From Variovorax sp. WDL1 (lineage in GTDB: Bacteria > Pseudomonadota > Gammaproteobacteria > Burkholderiales > Burkholderiaceae_C): a stretch of DNA of 41,539 nucleotides. The stretch spans positions 84,723 to 126,261 of the forward strand of contig NZ_LMTS01000163.1 of NCBI RefSeq assembly GCF_001541225.1. The letters are read 5' to 3'. Under the pieces are notes generated by a model. The model did no database searches. It was not told the DNA's origin and saw only the letters and a program-made list of their open reading frames with translations. Every line of letters begins with the position of its first letter. The stretch's first letter is position 1. This document shows positions 19,046 to 27,027 of this stretch, piece after piece. The translations under genes were made by a program, and so were the position numbers.

Positions 19046-20851
19046 ATGGCCATGCGTACACACTATTGCGGTCTCGTGACCGAAGCCCTGCTGGGCCAAA
19101 CCGTCACCCTGTCCGGCTGGGTCAATCGCCGCCGCGATCATGGTGGCGTGATCTTCATCGACCTGCGCGACCGCGAAGGCTATGTCCAGGTGGTGTGCGA
19201 CCCCGACCGCGCCGCCACCTTCGCCACCGCGGAAGGCCTGCGCAACGAGTTTTGCGTGCAGGTCACGGGCCTGGTGCGCGCGCGCCCCGAGGGCACGATC
19301 AACGAGAACCTCAAGAGCGGCAAGATCGAGGTGCTCAGCCACGAGCTGAAGGTGATCAACCCCTCGGTGACGCCGCCCTTCCAGCTCGATGACGACAACC
19401 TGTCCGAGACCACCCGTCTCACGCATCGCGTGCTGGACCTGCGCCGTCCGGCCATGCAGCGCAACATGATGCTGCGCTACAAGGTCACGATGGAGGTGCG
19501 AAAGTTCCTCGACGCCAACGGCTTCATCGACATCGAGACGCCGATGCTCGGCAAATCGACGCCCGAGGGCGCTCGCGACTACCTGGTGCCCAGCCGCGTG
19601 CACGACGGCAGCTTCTTCGCGTTGCCGCAGTCGCCCCAGCTCTTCAAGCAGCTGCTGATGGTGTCCGGCTTCGACCGCTACTACCAGATCGTCAAGTGCT
19701 TCCGCGACGAGGACCTGCGCGCCGACCGCCAGCCCGAGTTCACGCAGATCGACATCGAGACCTCCTTCATGGCCGAAGAGGAGATCCGCGAAATGTTCGA
19801 AGGCATGATCCGCAAGGTGTTCCGCGGCGCGGCGCAGGTCGAGCTGCCGCCCTTCCCGGTCATGAGCTATGCAGACGCGATGTTCAAGTACGGCTCCGAC
19901 AAGCCCGACCTGCGCGTGAAACTGGAGTTCACCGAGCTGACCGACGTGATGCGCAATGTCGAGTTCAAGGTCTTCGCGCAGGCGGCCGGCATGACTGGCG
20001 GCCGCGTGGTCGCGCTGCGCGTGCCCGGCGGCGGCGCCGAGGGCGGCCTCTCGCGCGGCGACATCGATGCCTACACGGAGTTCGTCAAGATCTACGGCGC
20101 CAAGGGCCTGGCCTATATCAAGGTCAACGACGCGGCCCAGGGGCGCGAGGGCCTGCAGAGCCCGATCGTGAAGAACCTCAACGACGCTTCGCTGGCCGAG
20201 ATCATCGCGCGCACCGGCGCACGCAACGGCGACATCCTGTTCTTCGGCGCCGACAAGGAGAAGATCGTCAACGACGCCATCGGCGCGCTGCGCGTGAAGA
20301 TCGGCCACAGCGCCTTCGGCCGAAAGAACGCCCTGTTCGAGGAGCGCTGGGCGCCTTTGTGGGTGGTCGACTTCCCGATGTTCGAGTTCGACGAGGACGG
20401 CCAGCGCTGGTCGGCCGTGCACCACCCGTTCACCTCGCCCAAGGACGGCCACGAGGATCTCATGGACACCGCTCCCGAGAAGTGCATTGCCAAGGCCTAC
20501 GACATGGTGCTCAACGGCATCGAGATGGGCGGCGGCTCTGTGCGTATTCACCGCGAGGAGGTGCAGAGCAAGGTCTTCCGGGCCCTCAAGATCAGCCCTG
20601 AGGATGCGCAGAACAAGTTCGGCTTCCTTCTGGATGCGCTGCAGTACGGTGCGCCGCCCCATGGCGGCATCGCGATCGGCCTCGATCGGCTGGTCATGCT
20701 GATGACGGGCGCCGAGTCCATCCGCGACGTGATTGCCTTCCCCAAGACCCAGCGCGCCCAGGACCTGCTGACGCAGGCGCCGAGTCCGGTCGACGAGAAG
20801 CAGCTGCGCGAGCTGCACATCCGCTTGCGCAACCCCCAGCCGGCCGCTTGA
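19046..20851 (+). CDS. aspS: Aspartyl-tRNA synthetase AspS
   Basis: Class II aminoacyl-tRNA synthetase of 601 residues, normal length for the bacterial type. It has an N-terminal OB-fold anticodon-binding domain ([24 protein letters not shown]), motif 2 ([21 protein letters not shown]), a bacterial GAD insertion (about 300–420), and motif 3 near the C-terminus ([27 protein letters not shown]). It charges tRNA-Asp; whether it also charges tRNA-Asn depends on whether the genome has AsnRS or GatCAB, not visible here. It lies between DUF502 and nudB. Confidence 0.96.
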   Translation: MAMRTHYCGLVTEALLGQTVTLSGWVNRRRDHGGVIFIDLRDREGYVQVVCDPDRAATFATAEGLRNEFCVQVTGLVRARPEGTINENLKSGKIEVLSHELKVINPSVTPPFQLDDDNLSETTRLTHRVLDLRRPAMQRNMMLRYKVTMEVRKFLDANGFIDIETPMLGKSTPEGARDYLVPSRVHDGSFFALPQSPQLFKQLLMVSGFDRYYQIVKCFRDEDLRADRQPEFTQIDIETSFMAEEEIREMFEGMIRKVFRGAAQVELPPFPVMSYADAMFKYGSDKPDLRVKLEFTELTDVMRNVEFKVFAQAAGMTGGRVVALRVPGGGAEGGLSRGDIDAYTEFVKIYGAKGLAYIKVNDAAQGREGLQSPIVKNLNDASLAEIIARTGARNGDILFFGADKEKIVNDAIGALRVKIGHSAFGRKNALFEERWAPLWVVDFPMFEFDEDGQRWSAVHHPFTSPKDGHEDLMDTAPEKCIAKAYDMVLNGIEMGGGSVRIHREEVQSKVFRALKISPEDAQNKFGFLLDALQYGAPPHGGIAIGLDRLVMLMTGAESIRDVIAFPKTQRAQDLLTQAPSPVDEKQLRELHIRLRNPQPAA

Positions 20852-20870
20852 GAGTGAAGGGGGCGCAAGC

Positions 20871-21338
20871 ATGAGCGGGCGGCCCTGGAAGATTCCCGAA
20901 TCGGTGCTGGTCGTGATTCACACACCGGCGCTCGAGGTGCTGCTGATCCGGCGGGCGGACGCGCAGGATTTCTGGCAGTCCGTCACCGGCAGCAAGGACA
21001 CGGAAGAAGAGCCCCTGGCGCTGACGGCGGCGCGCGAAGTCGCGGAGGAGACCGGCATCGACTGCCGTGAAGGCAGCGCACTGGGCTGCAGCCTGTGCGA
21101 CTGGCAGCTCCAGAACGTGTACGAGATCTACCCGCGCTGGCGTGCCCGCTACGCGCCCGGCGTCACTCACAACACCGAGCACCTGTTCGGCCTGTGCGTG
21201 CCCGAGCGCCTGAGCCCGCGGCTGGACCCGCGCGAGCACACGGCTTGGCGCTGGTTGCCCTACCGCGAGGCGGCCGATGCCTGTTTTTCCCCTTCGAACG
21301 CAGAAGCGATCCTGCTGCTGCCAAAATTTGCGCAATGA
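20871..21338 (+). CDS. nudB: Dihydroneopterin triphosphate diphosphatase NudB (Nudix)
   Basis: A 155-residue Nudix hydrolase. The Nudix box reads from GSKDTEEEP to AAREVAEETGI, with the catalytic REVAEE core intact and one residue more than usual between its Gly and first Glu. NudB removes pyrophosphate from 7,8-dihydroneopterin triphosphate, the step after FolE in folate synthesis; folE lies about 0.8 kb downstream on the same strand, supporting the assignment. It follows aspS closely, as is usual in Burkholderiales, and overlaps the next gene by ATGA. Confidence 0.87.
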   Translation: MSGRPWKIPESVLVVIHTPALEVLLIRRADAQDFWQSVTGSKDTEEEPLALTAAREVAEETGIDCREGSALGCSLCDWQLQNVYEIYPRWRARYAPGVTHNTEHLFGLCVPERLSPRLDPREHTAWRWLPYREAADACFSPSNAEAILLLPKFAQ

Positions 21339-22108
21339 ATCCGCCGAGCAGCACCCCGAGCGGCAGCAACCTCCGCGTCGCCACCTACAACATCCACAAG
21401 GGGGTGCAAGGTATCGGACCGACGCGGCGGCTCGAGATCCACAACCTCGGCCATGCCATCGAGCAGTTGGACGCCGACATCGTCTGCCTGCAGGAAGTGC
21501 GCAAGATGAACCGCCAGGCCGCCTCCCGGTTCCGGCACTGGCCCGAGCTGCCGCAAGCCGACTTTCTGGCCCCCGAGGGCTACACCGCGATCTACGAGAC
21601 CAATGCCATCACGCGGCATGGCGAACATGGCAACGCGCTCCTGACGCGCTGGCCGGTGCTGCGCAAGACCCACCAGGACATTTCCGACCACCGATTCGAG
21701 CAGCGCGGCCTGCTGCATGTGGCGATCGAGGTCGAAGGCCAGCCGGTGCATGCGATCGTGGTGCACCTGGGGCTGATCCGGGGCAGCCGGGTGCGCCAGG
21801 TCGGCTTGCTGCGCGAGTTCATCGACCGCGAGATTCCGCCGGGCGAGGCCCTGGTGGTGGCCGGCGACTTCAACGACTGGGGTGCACGCATGCGCTACGC
21901 GATGAACGCCATGGGCCTGCGCGACACCAGCGACCTGCGCGGGCCGCGCACGCTGACCTATCCCTCGCGGCTGCCGGTGACGCAGCTCGACTTCATCTAC
22001 GGCCGGCAGGTCGAGGCGGTGGCGACCACCGTGCCGCGCGGGCCGATCTGGGCCCGAATGTCCGATCATCTGCCGCTGGTCGCGGACTTTGTGCTATCAA
22101 AACAATAG
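21335..22108 (+). CDS. Endonuclease/exonuclease/phosphatase-fold protein
   Basis: A 257-residue metal-dependent phosphoesterase-fold protein with the family motifs in order: ATYNIHKG (Asn19), CLQEVRK (Glu54), VVAGDFNDWG and the C-terminal MSDHLPL. There is no signal peptide. In related betaproteobacteria such genes often precede a cardiolipin synthase, which is absent here. The substrate (nucleic acid or phospholipid/inositol phosphate) cannot be told. The last codons and TAG stop (V-L-S-K-Q-stop) lie inside a short intergenic repeat at 22093–22109. Confidence 0.83.
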   Translation: MNPPSSTPSGSNLRVATYNIHKGVQGIGPTRRLEIHNLGHAIEQLDADIVCLQEVRKMNRQAASRFRHWPELPQADFLAPEGYTAIYETNAITRHGEHGNALLTRWPVLRKTHQDISDHRFEQRGLLHVAIEVEGQPVHAIVVHLGLIRGSRVRQVGLLREFIDREIPPGEALVVAGDFNDWGARMRYAMNAMGLRDTSDLRGPRTLTYPSRLPVTQLDFIYGRQVEAVATTVPRGPIWARMSDHLPLVADFVLSKQ

Positions 22109-22109
22109 C
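22093..22109. repeat. GCTATC...ATAGC intergenic repeat element overlapping a stop codon
   Basis: GCTAT (22093–22097), CAAAACA, ATAGC (22105–22109) form a 5-bp inverted repeat. The GCTATCAAAA-type start followed by an A/G-rich tail (to about 22150) resembles a short dispersed element I recall from Comamonadaceae genomes. Only this one copy is seen in the window, so the repeat nature rests on recall. Confidence 0.45.
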
Positions 22110-22177
22110 TTTAGGATCAGGCAGGAAGCGCGCTGCAGGGATATTCGCTGGAGTTCATTCGCTGTTAGGATGCGCTG

Positions 22178-22909
22178 ATGCTAAGGAAAATCGATACCGC
22201 CGAGCGCCCCGAGCCGGACGCCGGGGATGAGGGCACGCCTGTCTCCGTGAAGATCCGCGAGCGCCTGCTCGCCGCGCGCCAGCGCTTCCATGCCAACGAC
22301 AATATCGCCGAGTTCATCGAACCCGGCGAGCTCGAGAGCCTGCTCGACGAGGTCGAGCACAAGATGAAGGACGTGCTCGAGGCCCTGGTGATCGACCTCG
22401 ATAACGATCACAACACCGGGAACACCGCGCGCCGCGTCGCCAAGATGTACCTGAACGAGGTATTCAAGGGCCGCTACGTGGCCCCGCCTTCGCTCACCGA
22501 GTTCCCCAACGCCGAGCATCTGAACGAGCTCATGATCGTCGGCCCCATCACGGTGCGCAGCGCCTGCTCGCACCACTTCTGCCCGATCATCGGCAAGCTC
22601 TGGATCGGTGTGATGCCGAACGAGAAGACCAATGTCATCGGCCTGTCGAAGTACGCGCGGCTGGCCGAGTGGGTCATGAGCCGGCCCCAGATCCAGGAAG
22701 AGGCCGTGGTCCAGCTGGCCGACCTGATCCAGGAGCGCACCCAGCCGGACGGGCTGGCGCTGGTGATGGAGGCCGAGCATTTCTGCATGCAGTGGCGCGG
22801 CGTCAAGGAGATGGACAGCAAGATGATCAACTCCGTGATGCGCGGCGTCTTCCTCAAGGATTCCAACCTGCGGCGCGAATTCCTCGCGCTGATCCCGCGC
22901 CGGAGTTGA
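22178..22909 (+). CDS. folE: GTP cyclohydrolase I FolE
   Basis: Converts GTP to 7,8-dihydroneopterin triphosphate, the first step of folate (and tetrahydropterin) synthesis. At 243 residues it is longer than E. coli FolE because of a charged N-terminal extension of about 40 residues. The zinc ligands are present: Cys130 and His133 in SACSHHF, and Cys203 in FCMQWRG. DHNTGNTARRVAKMY and the substrate-binding VIGLSKYARL match the type I enzyme. A TAGGAT hexamer ends six bases before the ATG. The BLUF gene begins five bases after the stop. Confidence 0.94.
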   Translation: MLRKIDTAERPEPDAGDEGTPVSVKIRERLLAARQRFHANDNIAEFIEPGELESLLDEVEHKMKDVLEALVIDLDNDHNTGNTARRVAKMYLNEVFKGRYVAPPSLTEFPNAEHLNELMIVGPITVRSACSHHFCPIIGKLWIGVMPNEKTNVIGLSKYARLAEWVMSRPQIQEEAVVQLADLIQERTQPDGLALVMEAEHFCMQWRGVKEMDSKMINSVMRGVFLKDSNLRREFLALIPRRS

Positions 22910-22914
22910 ATGCC

Positions 22915-23337
22915 ATGCTCGTACGCCTGCTCTATGTCAGCCGTGCCGTCGACACCAGCCCCGGGGCAGTGGAGGCCATCCTTGCGCAATCGCGCTCCCA
23001 CAACCCCGCCTGCGGCATCACAGGCATCCTTTGCTATGGCGGCGGGGTGTTCCTGCAGGCCATCGAGGGGGGACGGACCGCCATCAGCGAGCTCTATGGC
23101 CACATCCAGCGAGACCCGCGGCACAAGGACGTGGTGCTGCTGCACTACGAGGAAATCTCGGAACGCCGCTTCGGCGGTTGGACGATGGGACAGGTCAACC
23201 TGTCCAAGCTCAACGTCTCGACCCTGCTCAAGTACTCTGAAAAACCGGAGCTGGACCCGTATTCGGTCTCGGGCAAGGTTTCGCTCGCGCTGCTGGAAGA
23301 GCTGATGGCAACTGCAGCCATCGTCGGCCGCCACTGA
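22915..23337 (+). CDS. Single-domain BLUF blue-light sensor (FAD)
   Basis: A 140-residue stand-alone BLUF protein. The flavin-photochemistry residues are all present: Tyr7 (LLYVSR), Asn30 (SHNPACGITGILCY), Gln48 (VFLQAIEG), and the semi-conserved Trp89/Met91 (GGWTMG). After the core (1–100) there is a C-terminal helical cap of about 40 residues, as in short BLUF proteins such as BlrB, PixD or Slr1694, and no effector domain. It must act by protein–protein contact. It sits five bases after folE and 14 bases before the DUF429 gene, suggesting one transcript. A second ATG at 22910 is in another frame. Confidence 0.9.
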   Translation: MLVRLLYVSRAVDTSPGAVEAILAQSRSHNPACGITGILCYGGGVFLQAIEGGRTAISELYGHIQRDPRHKDVVLLHYEEISERRFGGWTMGQVNLSKLNVSTLLKYSEKPELDPYSVSGKVSLALLEELMATAAIVGRH

Positions 23338-23351
23338 GGGGCCTCTCCGCG

Positions 23352-24182
23352 GTGCCCGCCCCGCTGCTGGGCTGCGATTTCTCCAGCGCGCCGAGCGCGC
23401 GCAAGCCCATCGTGCTGGCCCTTGGCTACGCCACCCCGGATGGCGTGGCCTTGCGGCGGCTCGAGCGCTTCGCCTCGCTGGAAGCCTGGCGCGGGTGGTT
23501 GGCCGACCAGCCTGCCTGGATCGGAGCTTTCGACTTTCCTTTCGGCCTGCCGCGTGAACTGGTCACGCATCTCGGCTGGCCAATGCAATGGCGGGCACTC
23601 ATCGCGCACTTTACGAGCCTGGATCGGGCCCTGATCCGCGAGACTTTTGCCGCCTTCTGCGCAGCGCGCCCCGCCGGCGGCAAGTTCGCACACCGCGCGA
23701 CCGACGCGCCGGCCGGCTCCAGCCCTTCGATGAAATGGGTCAACCCGCCCGTCGCCTTCATGCTGCATGCCGGCGTGCCGCGACTGCTGGAGGCCGGTGC
23801 GGCCCTGCCGGGCCTGCATGCGCCGGCCAGCGCGGCCAAGCGCATCGCTTTGGAGGGTTACCCGGGCCTGCTGGCGCGAGAGCTGATCGGCCGACGCAGC
23901 TACAAGAGCGACGATGCCGCCTTCCAGACCGCGCAGCGGAGCGAAGCGCGCGCCGAACTGCTCGCTGCGCTCGAAGGCGGCGCCACGCGCCTGGGCCTCA
24001 GGCTGGAGCTGGGCGGTGACGAGCGCGCCCAGTTGCTGGCCGACGCGCGTGGCGACTCCCTTGATGCGGCGCTTTGCCTTGTGCAGGCCGCTTGGGGCGC
24101 GGCCCGCCGGATGAGCGCCGGCCCGGGCTACGGGCTGCCGGTGGCCATGGACCCGCTGGAAGGCTGGATCCTCACCGCCTGA
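23352..24182 (+). CDS. DUF429 family protein
   Basis: A 276-residue soluble protein starting with GTG at 23352, with GAGGGG about ten bases upstream. It opens LLGCDFSSAPSARKPIVLALG, the GxDFSSAP-type start of DUF429 proteins, which have an RNase H-like fold. Further family segments are WIGAFDFPFGLPRELV, KWVNPPVAFMLHAGVPRLLEAG, ALEGYPGLLARELIGRRSYKSDD and DSLDAALCLVQAAW. Conserved acidic residues (Asp9, Asp in FDFPFG, DSLDA) could bind metal as in nucleases, but no activity is established. It follows the BLUF gene by 14 bases. Confidence 0.8.
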   Translation: MPAPLLGCDFSSAPSARKPIVLALGYATPDGVALRRLERFASLEAWRGWLADQPAWIGAFDFPFGLPRELVTHLGWPMQWRALIAHFTSLDRALIRETFAAFCAARPAGGKFAHRATDAPAGSSPSMKWVNPPVAFMLHAGVPRLLEAGAALPGLHAPASAAKRIALEGYPGLLARELIGRRSYKSDDAAFQTAQRSEARAELLAALEGGATRLGLRLELGGDERAQLLADARGDSLDAALCLVQAAWGAARRMSAGPGYGLPVAMDPLEGWILTA

Positions 24183-24248
24183 AGTCCTACAGGACCTCAA
24201 GGATGGTGCCGTGGCCGACTTTGGTGCCCCCTCGCTACGCTGGCGCGT

Positions 24249-24262
24249 GGTCCGAACGGACC
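24249..24262. repeat. Short inverted repeats upstream of the BON lipoprotein gene
   Basis: GGTCCG–AA–CGGACC (24249–24262) is a perfect 6-bp inverted repeat 20 bases before the lipoprotein ATG. GTCCT–AC–AGGAC (24184–24195), just after the DUF429 stop, is another. The first lies where an operator or leader hairpin would be. Confidence 0.4.
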
Positions 24263-24282
24263 GCTCATCCAAGGAGCTTGTC

Positions 24283-24792
24283 ATGATCACACCCATTTCC
24301 GATCGCAACCGGCTGGCACTGCTGCTGGCGGGTGGTGTCCTTGTGCTCGCCGCCTGCGACAAGGGCGGCAACCAGACGGCAGGCGAGAAGCTGGATTCTG
24401 CCATCGCCAAGACCGAGCAGGCAGGAGACGAGGCGAAGGCGAAGGCCGAACGCCTGGCCCGGGAAGCCGTGCAGAAGGCCGAGTCGTCGAGCGCGTCGGC
24501 CGAATCCACGATCAAGCGAGAGACCCAGGAAGCCGCCGACGCGGCCAGGACAGCAAGCGCCTCGGTGGCCGCCACCGTCGACGACGCAGCGATTACCGCC
24601 GCCGTGTCGGCCGGCTTGGCGAAGGATCCCGACCTGAACGCGACGAGGATCGACGTCGACACCAAGGGCGGAACTGTCATGCTGAAGGGGCCGGCGCCCA
24701 ATGCAGCGGCCAAGATCCGCGCGACGGAGATCGCCAAGGCGGTGAAGGGTGTCGGCGCGGTCGACAACCAGCTGCAGGTCAAGACGATGTAG
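24283..24792 (+). CDS. BON-domain lipoprotein with Ala-rich coiled coil (OsmY-like)
   Basis: A 169-residue predicted lipoprotein. The N-terminal segment ends in the lipobox LAAC (LLAGGVLVLAACDKGG). An Ala/Lys/Glu-rich helix (about 40–105) resembles LEA-type amphipathic repeats. A BON domain makes up the C-terminus (about 105–169: DDAAITAAVSAGLAKDPDLNATRIDVDTKGGTVMLKG and so on). BON domains bind membranes or phospholipids, and the OsmY/DolP groups are periplasmic envelope-stress proteins. The start at 24283 has AAGGAG seven bases upstream. It is separated from the convergent ferritin-like gene by a two-way terminator. Confidence 0.85.
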   Translation: MITPISDRNRLALLLAGGVLVLAACDKGGNQTAGEKLDSAIAKTEQAGDEAKAKAERLAREAVQKAESSSASAESTIKRETQEAADAARTASASVAATVDDAAITAAVSAGLAKDPDLNATRIDVDTKGGTVMLKGPAPNAAAKIRATEIAKAVKGVGAVDNQLQVKTM

Positions 24793-24805
24793 GCCCCATG
24801 GGCAG

Positions 24806-24847
24806 GCCAGCAAAAAAGCCCGGCACCGCCGGGCTTTTTTTGCTGGC
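24806..24847. terminator. Bidirectional intrinsic terminator
   Basis: GCCCGGC (24818–24824) and GCCGGGC (24828–24834) form a 7-bp stem with a 3-nt loop, flanked by six A on the left and seven T on the right. The outer GCCAGC/GCTGGC arms extend the symmetry. It would end the BON lipoprotein transcript (+) and the ferritin-like operon (-). Confidence 0.9.
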
Positions 24848-24866
24848 ACGCGCTTCGCACGCCGTC

Positions 24867-25412
24867 TCAGTGGCCGAGCCAGTCCTTCAGCTCGTCGGCA
24901 TGCTCTTCCTCGTCGGCGAGGATCTCCTCCAGCATGCGACGGGTGGTGGGGTCCTTGTCGCCGAGCAGCGAGATCATCTGCCGGTAAGTCTCGATGGCGA
25001 TGCGCTCGGCCACCAGGTTGGCGCGCACCATGGCCTGCAGGTCCTTGGATTCGTCGTACTGGGCGTGGCTGCGCTCGCGCAGCGTCTGCGGGTTGAAGTC
25101 CGGATCGCCACCCAGCTGCACGATGCGCTCCGCAATCTTGTCCGCGTGGGCAGACTCTTCGTTCGCGTGAACCAGGAACTCGTCGGCAATTGCCGGTGAG
25201 GCCTGACCGCTCGCGGTGAAGTAGTGACGCTTGTAGCGCAATACGCAAACCAGCTCGGTCGCCAGGGCTTCGTTGAGCAGTTGCACGAGGTCGTCGCGCC
25301 ACGGCCCATACCCAGGCGTCACCGCACCGTCGTCGAGGTTTTGGGAGGCGGCGTCGATCTTGGCCTGGTCCAGCACCAGGCGCTGGGGTTTCTCGGCTGT
25401 TGCGTTCGTCAT
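24867..25412 (-). CDS. Ferritin-like diiron protein (bacterioferritin/Dps-like)
   Basis: A 181-residue four-helix ferritin-like protein. Candidate diiron ligands fall in the expected pattern: Glu53 (ATELVC), Glu86 with His89 (EESAH), Glu136 (AERIAIETY), and Glu170/His171 (DEEEH). It probably stores or oxidises Fe(II) and protects against oxidative damage. The ~30-residue N-terminal extension and lack of an obvious haem-ligand Met make it a ferritin-like/DpsL-type rather than classical haem bacterioferritin. It is the last gene of the minus-strand stress cluster and overlaps the preceding gene by ATGA. Confidence 0.83.
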   Translation of the reverse strand: MTNATAEKPQRLVLDQAKIDAASQNLDDGAVTPGYGPWRDDLVQLLNEALATELVCVLRYKRHYFTASGQASPAIADEFLVHANEESAHADKIAERIVQLGGDPDFNPQTLRERSHAQYDESKDLQAMVRANLVAERIAIETYRQMISLLGDKDPTTRRMLEEILADEEEHADELKDWLGH

Positions 25413-25867
25413 GGGGAATCCTTTTGTGGGGGGCTATTCGGGTTCTTGTGCATCAGCGTGGTCACGAGATCGGCCACGTCGGATGTCTTGAGCACTGCGG
25501 CGAGCACTGCCGTGATGGACAACAGGCGCCAGGGCCTGATCAGCACGACCAGCGCCCCGGTCCCCGCCGCGGCGGCGATGAGCTTGACCGGCTGTTCGCG
25601 CGCATAGCGTTCGATCAGGGGGCGGGCGAGCTGTCCGGCCGCGTTGGCCGGATGGCGGCGCCACCAGCGCTGCACCACGTTGCGTGCCACCGAAGCCCAC
25701 GCCACGCGATCGATGATCGTTTCGCGCCGCGTTTCATGCGCAGTTGCTTCATCAACCGGCTCTCTGTCGTATGCGGGCTGTTCGCGTCCCTGCAGCTGCG
25801 CGACCAGCGCACGGCGCGAAATGGCGAGGCGCTGCTGCGGCGTCAGGCTCTCTGGCTCAGCGGGCAT
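25409..25867 (-). CDS. Hypothetical inner-membrane protein in YqjK position
   Basis: A 152-residue protein from the ATG at 25867, chosen because GGGAG lies seven bases upstream; it overlaps the preceding gene by 11 bases. The N-terminal half is charged and soluble (LTPQQRLAISRRALVAQLQGREQ), then WWRRHPANAAGQL. One or two hydrophobic stretches follow (about 100–130, KLIAAAAGTGALVVLI and LLSITAVLAAVL). In E. coli the order is yqjD–yqjE–yqjK, and YqjK also has an SRR...RHP pattern, so this is the positional equivalent; sequence similarity is weak. Function unknown. Confidence 0.7.
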   Translation of the reverse strand: MPAEPESLTPQQRLAISRRALVAQLQGREQPAYDREPVDEATAHETRRETIIDRVAWASVARNVVQRWWRRHPANAAGQLARPLIERYAREQPVKLIAAAAGTGALVVLIRPWRLLSITAVLAAVLKTSDVADLVTTLMHKNPNSPPQKDSP

Positions 25868-26237
25868 TGGCGTCTCCCGCAGCACGGAGGGCATGGATAT
25901 CGGCATCCACCTGTGCGCGCAACTCGTTGAAGCCGTGGAATTCGATGGGGCGCGCGGCCACGTAGCCGGCGATCAGCGCGATGGCCGCCGACACGCCGGG
26001 AACAGCGACCAGCACCCAATGAAACCCACCCTGGACCACTCCCAGCATGATGGCCGTCCCCGTCAGCCCAAGGGCCAGCATGCCCGCGACCGCTGCCAGG
26101 ACACCGGCAACGACCCGCGCTATCAGGCCCTTGCTGGCTTCTGCAGCCTCCAGCCTGAGCAGCGCCGCGTAGTTCGAGGCATGTTCGGCGAACAGCTCGG
26201 GGCGCCTGAGCACCGAGGAAAAAATGGGATGGAACAT
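25857..26237 (-). CDS. YqjE-like phage-holin-superfamily membrane protein
   Basis: A 126-residue protein with two long hydrophobic helices (about 38–62 and 70–92: LIARVVAGVLAAVAGMLAL, WVLVAVPGVSAAIALIAGYV). A preceding amphipathic helix (YAALLRLEAAEASKGL) is typical of the YqjE/Phage_holin_3_6 family. It is not a phage gene here: it lies directly after a YqjD-like gene, as in E. coli yqjDE, where the proteins are inner-membrane and stationary-phase linked. It overlaps the next gene by 11 bases. Confidence 0.8.
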   Translation of the reverse strand: MFHPIFSSVLRRPELFAEHASNYAALLRLEAAEASKGLIARVVAGVLAAVAGMLALGLTGTAIMLGVVQGGFHWVLVAVPGVSAAIALIAGYVAARPIEFHGFNELRAQVDADIHALRAAGDANAR

Positions 26238-26266
26238 GGTGCGGCAGGCGACGGGGCGGCTTCAGG

Positions 26267-26641
26267 TCAATAGTCGTCCCGGCTGCGGCGGCTGGCGAGC
26301 ACGATCAGCGCGGTGATGACGGCGCCGGCTGCGGCTGCAACGAGCACCGAGCGCACTGGCTGATCCGCAATGTAGCGGCCTGTAACGTCAGCCGCCTGTT
26401 CCAGGCGGCGCTGGGCGCGGGCGCTGGTCGTCGAGGCGGCATCCAGGCCGCGCTGCACGGCTTGCTGCACGCGGGCCGCGAGCTGCTCGACCGTGGGTTC
26501 GGCCTCGCGGCGCAGGTCGCGAACCTTCTCGCCTGCAGCATTCACCGCGTTCTGGGCATAGGCGCGGGTGGTGTCGAGGGCGTCGCTGGCAGCTTGACGT
26601 GCCTCTTCAGCAACCTGCGACGGGGTCTTGATCGTGCTCAT
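26267..26641 (-). CDS. YqjD-like (DUF883) membrane-anchored ribosome-associated protein
   Basis: A 124-residue DUF883/YqjD protein. It has a long Ala-rich amphipathic helix (about 5–90, EEARQAASDALDTTRAYAQNAV to RRLEQAADVTGRYIADQP), then one C-terminal membrane helix (VLVAAAAGAVITALIVLA) and a basic tail (SRRSRDDY). E. coli YqjD is RpoS-dependent and binds 70S/100S ribosomes at the inner membrane in stationary phase; a like role is inferred. It lies between DUF1328 (56 bases upstream) and yqjE (29 bases downstream). Confidence 0.85.
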   Translation of the reverse strand: MSTIKTPSQVAEEARQAASDALDTTRAYAQNAVNAAGEKVRDLRREAEPTVEQLAARVQQAVQRGLDAASTTSARAQRRLEQAADVTGRYIADQPVRSVLVAAAAGAVITALIVLASRRSRDDY

Positions 26642-26697
26642 GAGAAAAGTCCTTCCGGGAGAAAAATTGCGAGAGCCTGCTCATCGTAACGACGCAG

Positions 26698-26859
26698 TCA
26701 TCGTCGCATCAAGCCCGCGATGAAACTGGCGAGCGCCAGCACGATGAAGATGACGAAGAGGATCTTGGCGATACCCACCGCGCTGGCCGCGATGCCACCG
26801 AAACCGAAGACCGCGGCGATCAGCGCAATGACCAGGAACACGACTGCGTAGTACAACAT
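26698..26859 (-). CDS. DUF1328 small membrane protein (YtjA-like)
   Basis: A 53-residue protein of two hydrophobic helices, [53 protein letters not shown], split by the conserved FGFGGIA turn of the DUF1328/YtjA family. The ATG at 26859 has AAGGAG eight bases upstream. The function of YtjA proteins is not established, though they commonly occur among envelope-stress genes. It heads the minus-strand cluster that continues to the ferritin-like gene; the 168 bases between it and the histidine kinase stop presumably hold its promoter. Confidence 0.85.
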   Translation of the reverse strand: MLYYAVVFLVIALIAAVFGFGGIAASAVGIAKILFVIFIVLALASFIAGLMRR

Positions 26860-27027
26860 GCTGGACTCCTTTCGCGAGCTCGTCTCGTTGTTGTGGATCA
26901 CGGCTCTTCGCGTTGGCGAGAGCATGGAGCGAAAGTTAAACGAGGGCCCATAAAGACCCTGTCAGCAGCCGAGGCCTGGGGGCGTAGGAGAGGGCCGAAA
27001 GGCACCCTGCGGATGCGAGGACTGCGC

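Noticed and set aside
25857..26237. Phage remnant, because of a holin-family protein
   Set aside because: The YqjE family is named after holins only by fold similarity; no other phage gene is near and the yqjD–yqjE order is chromosomal.
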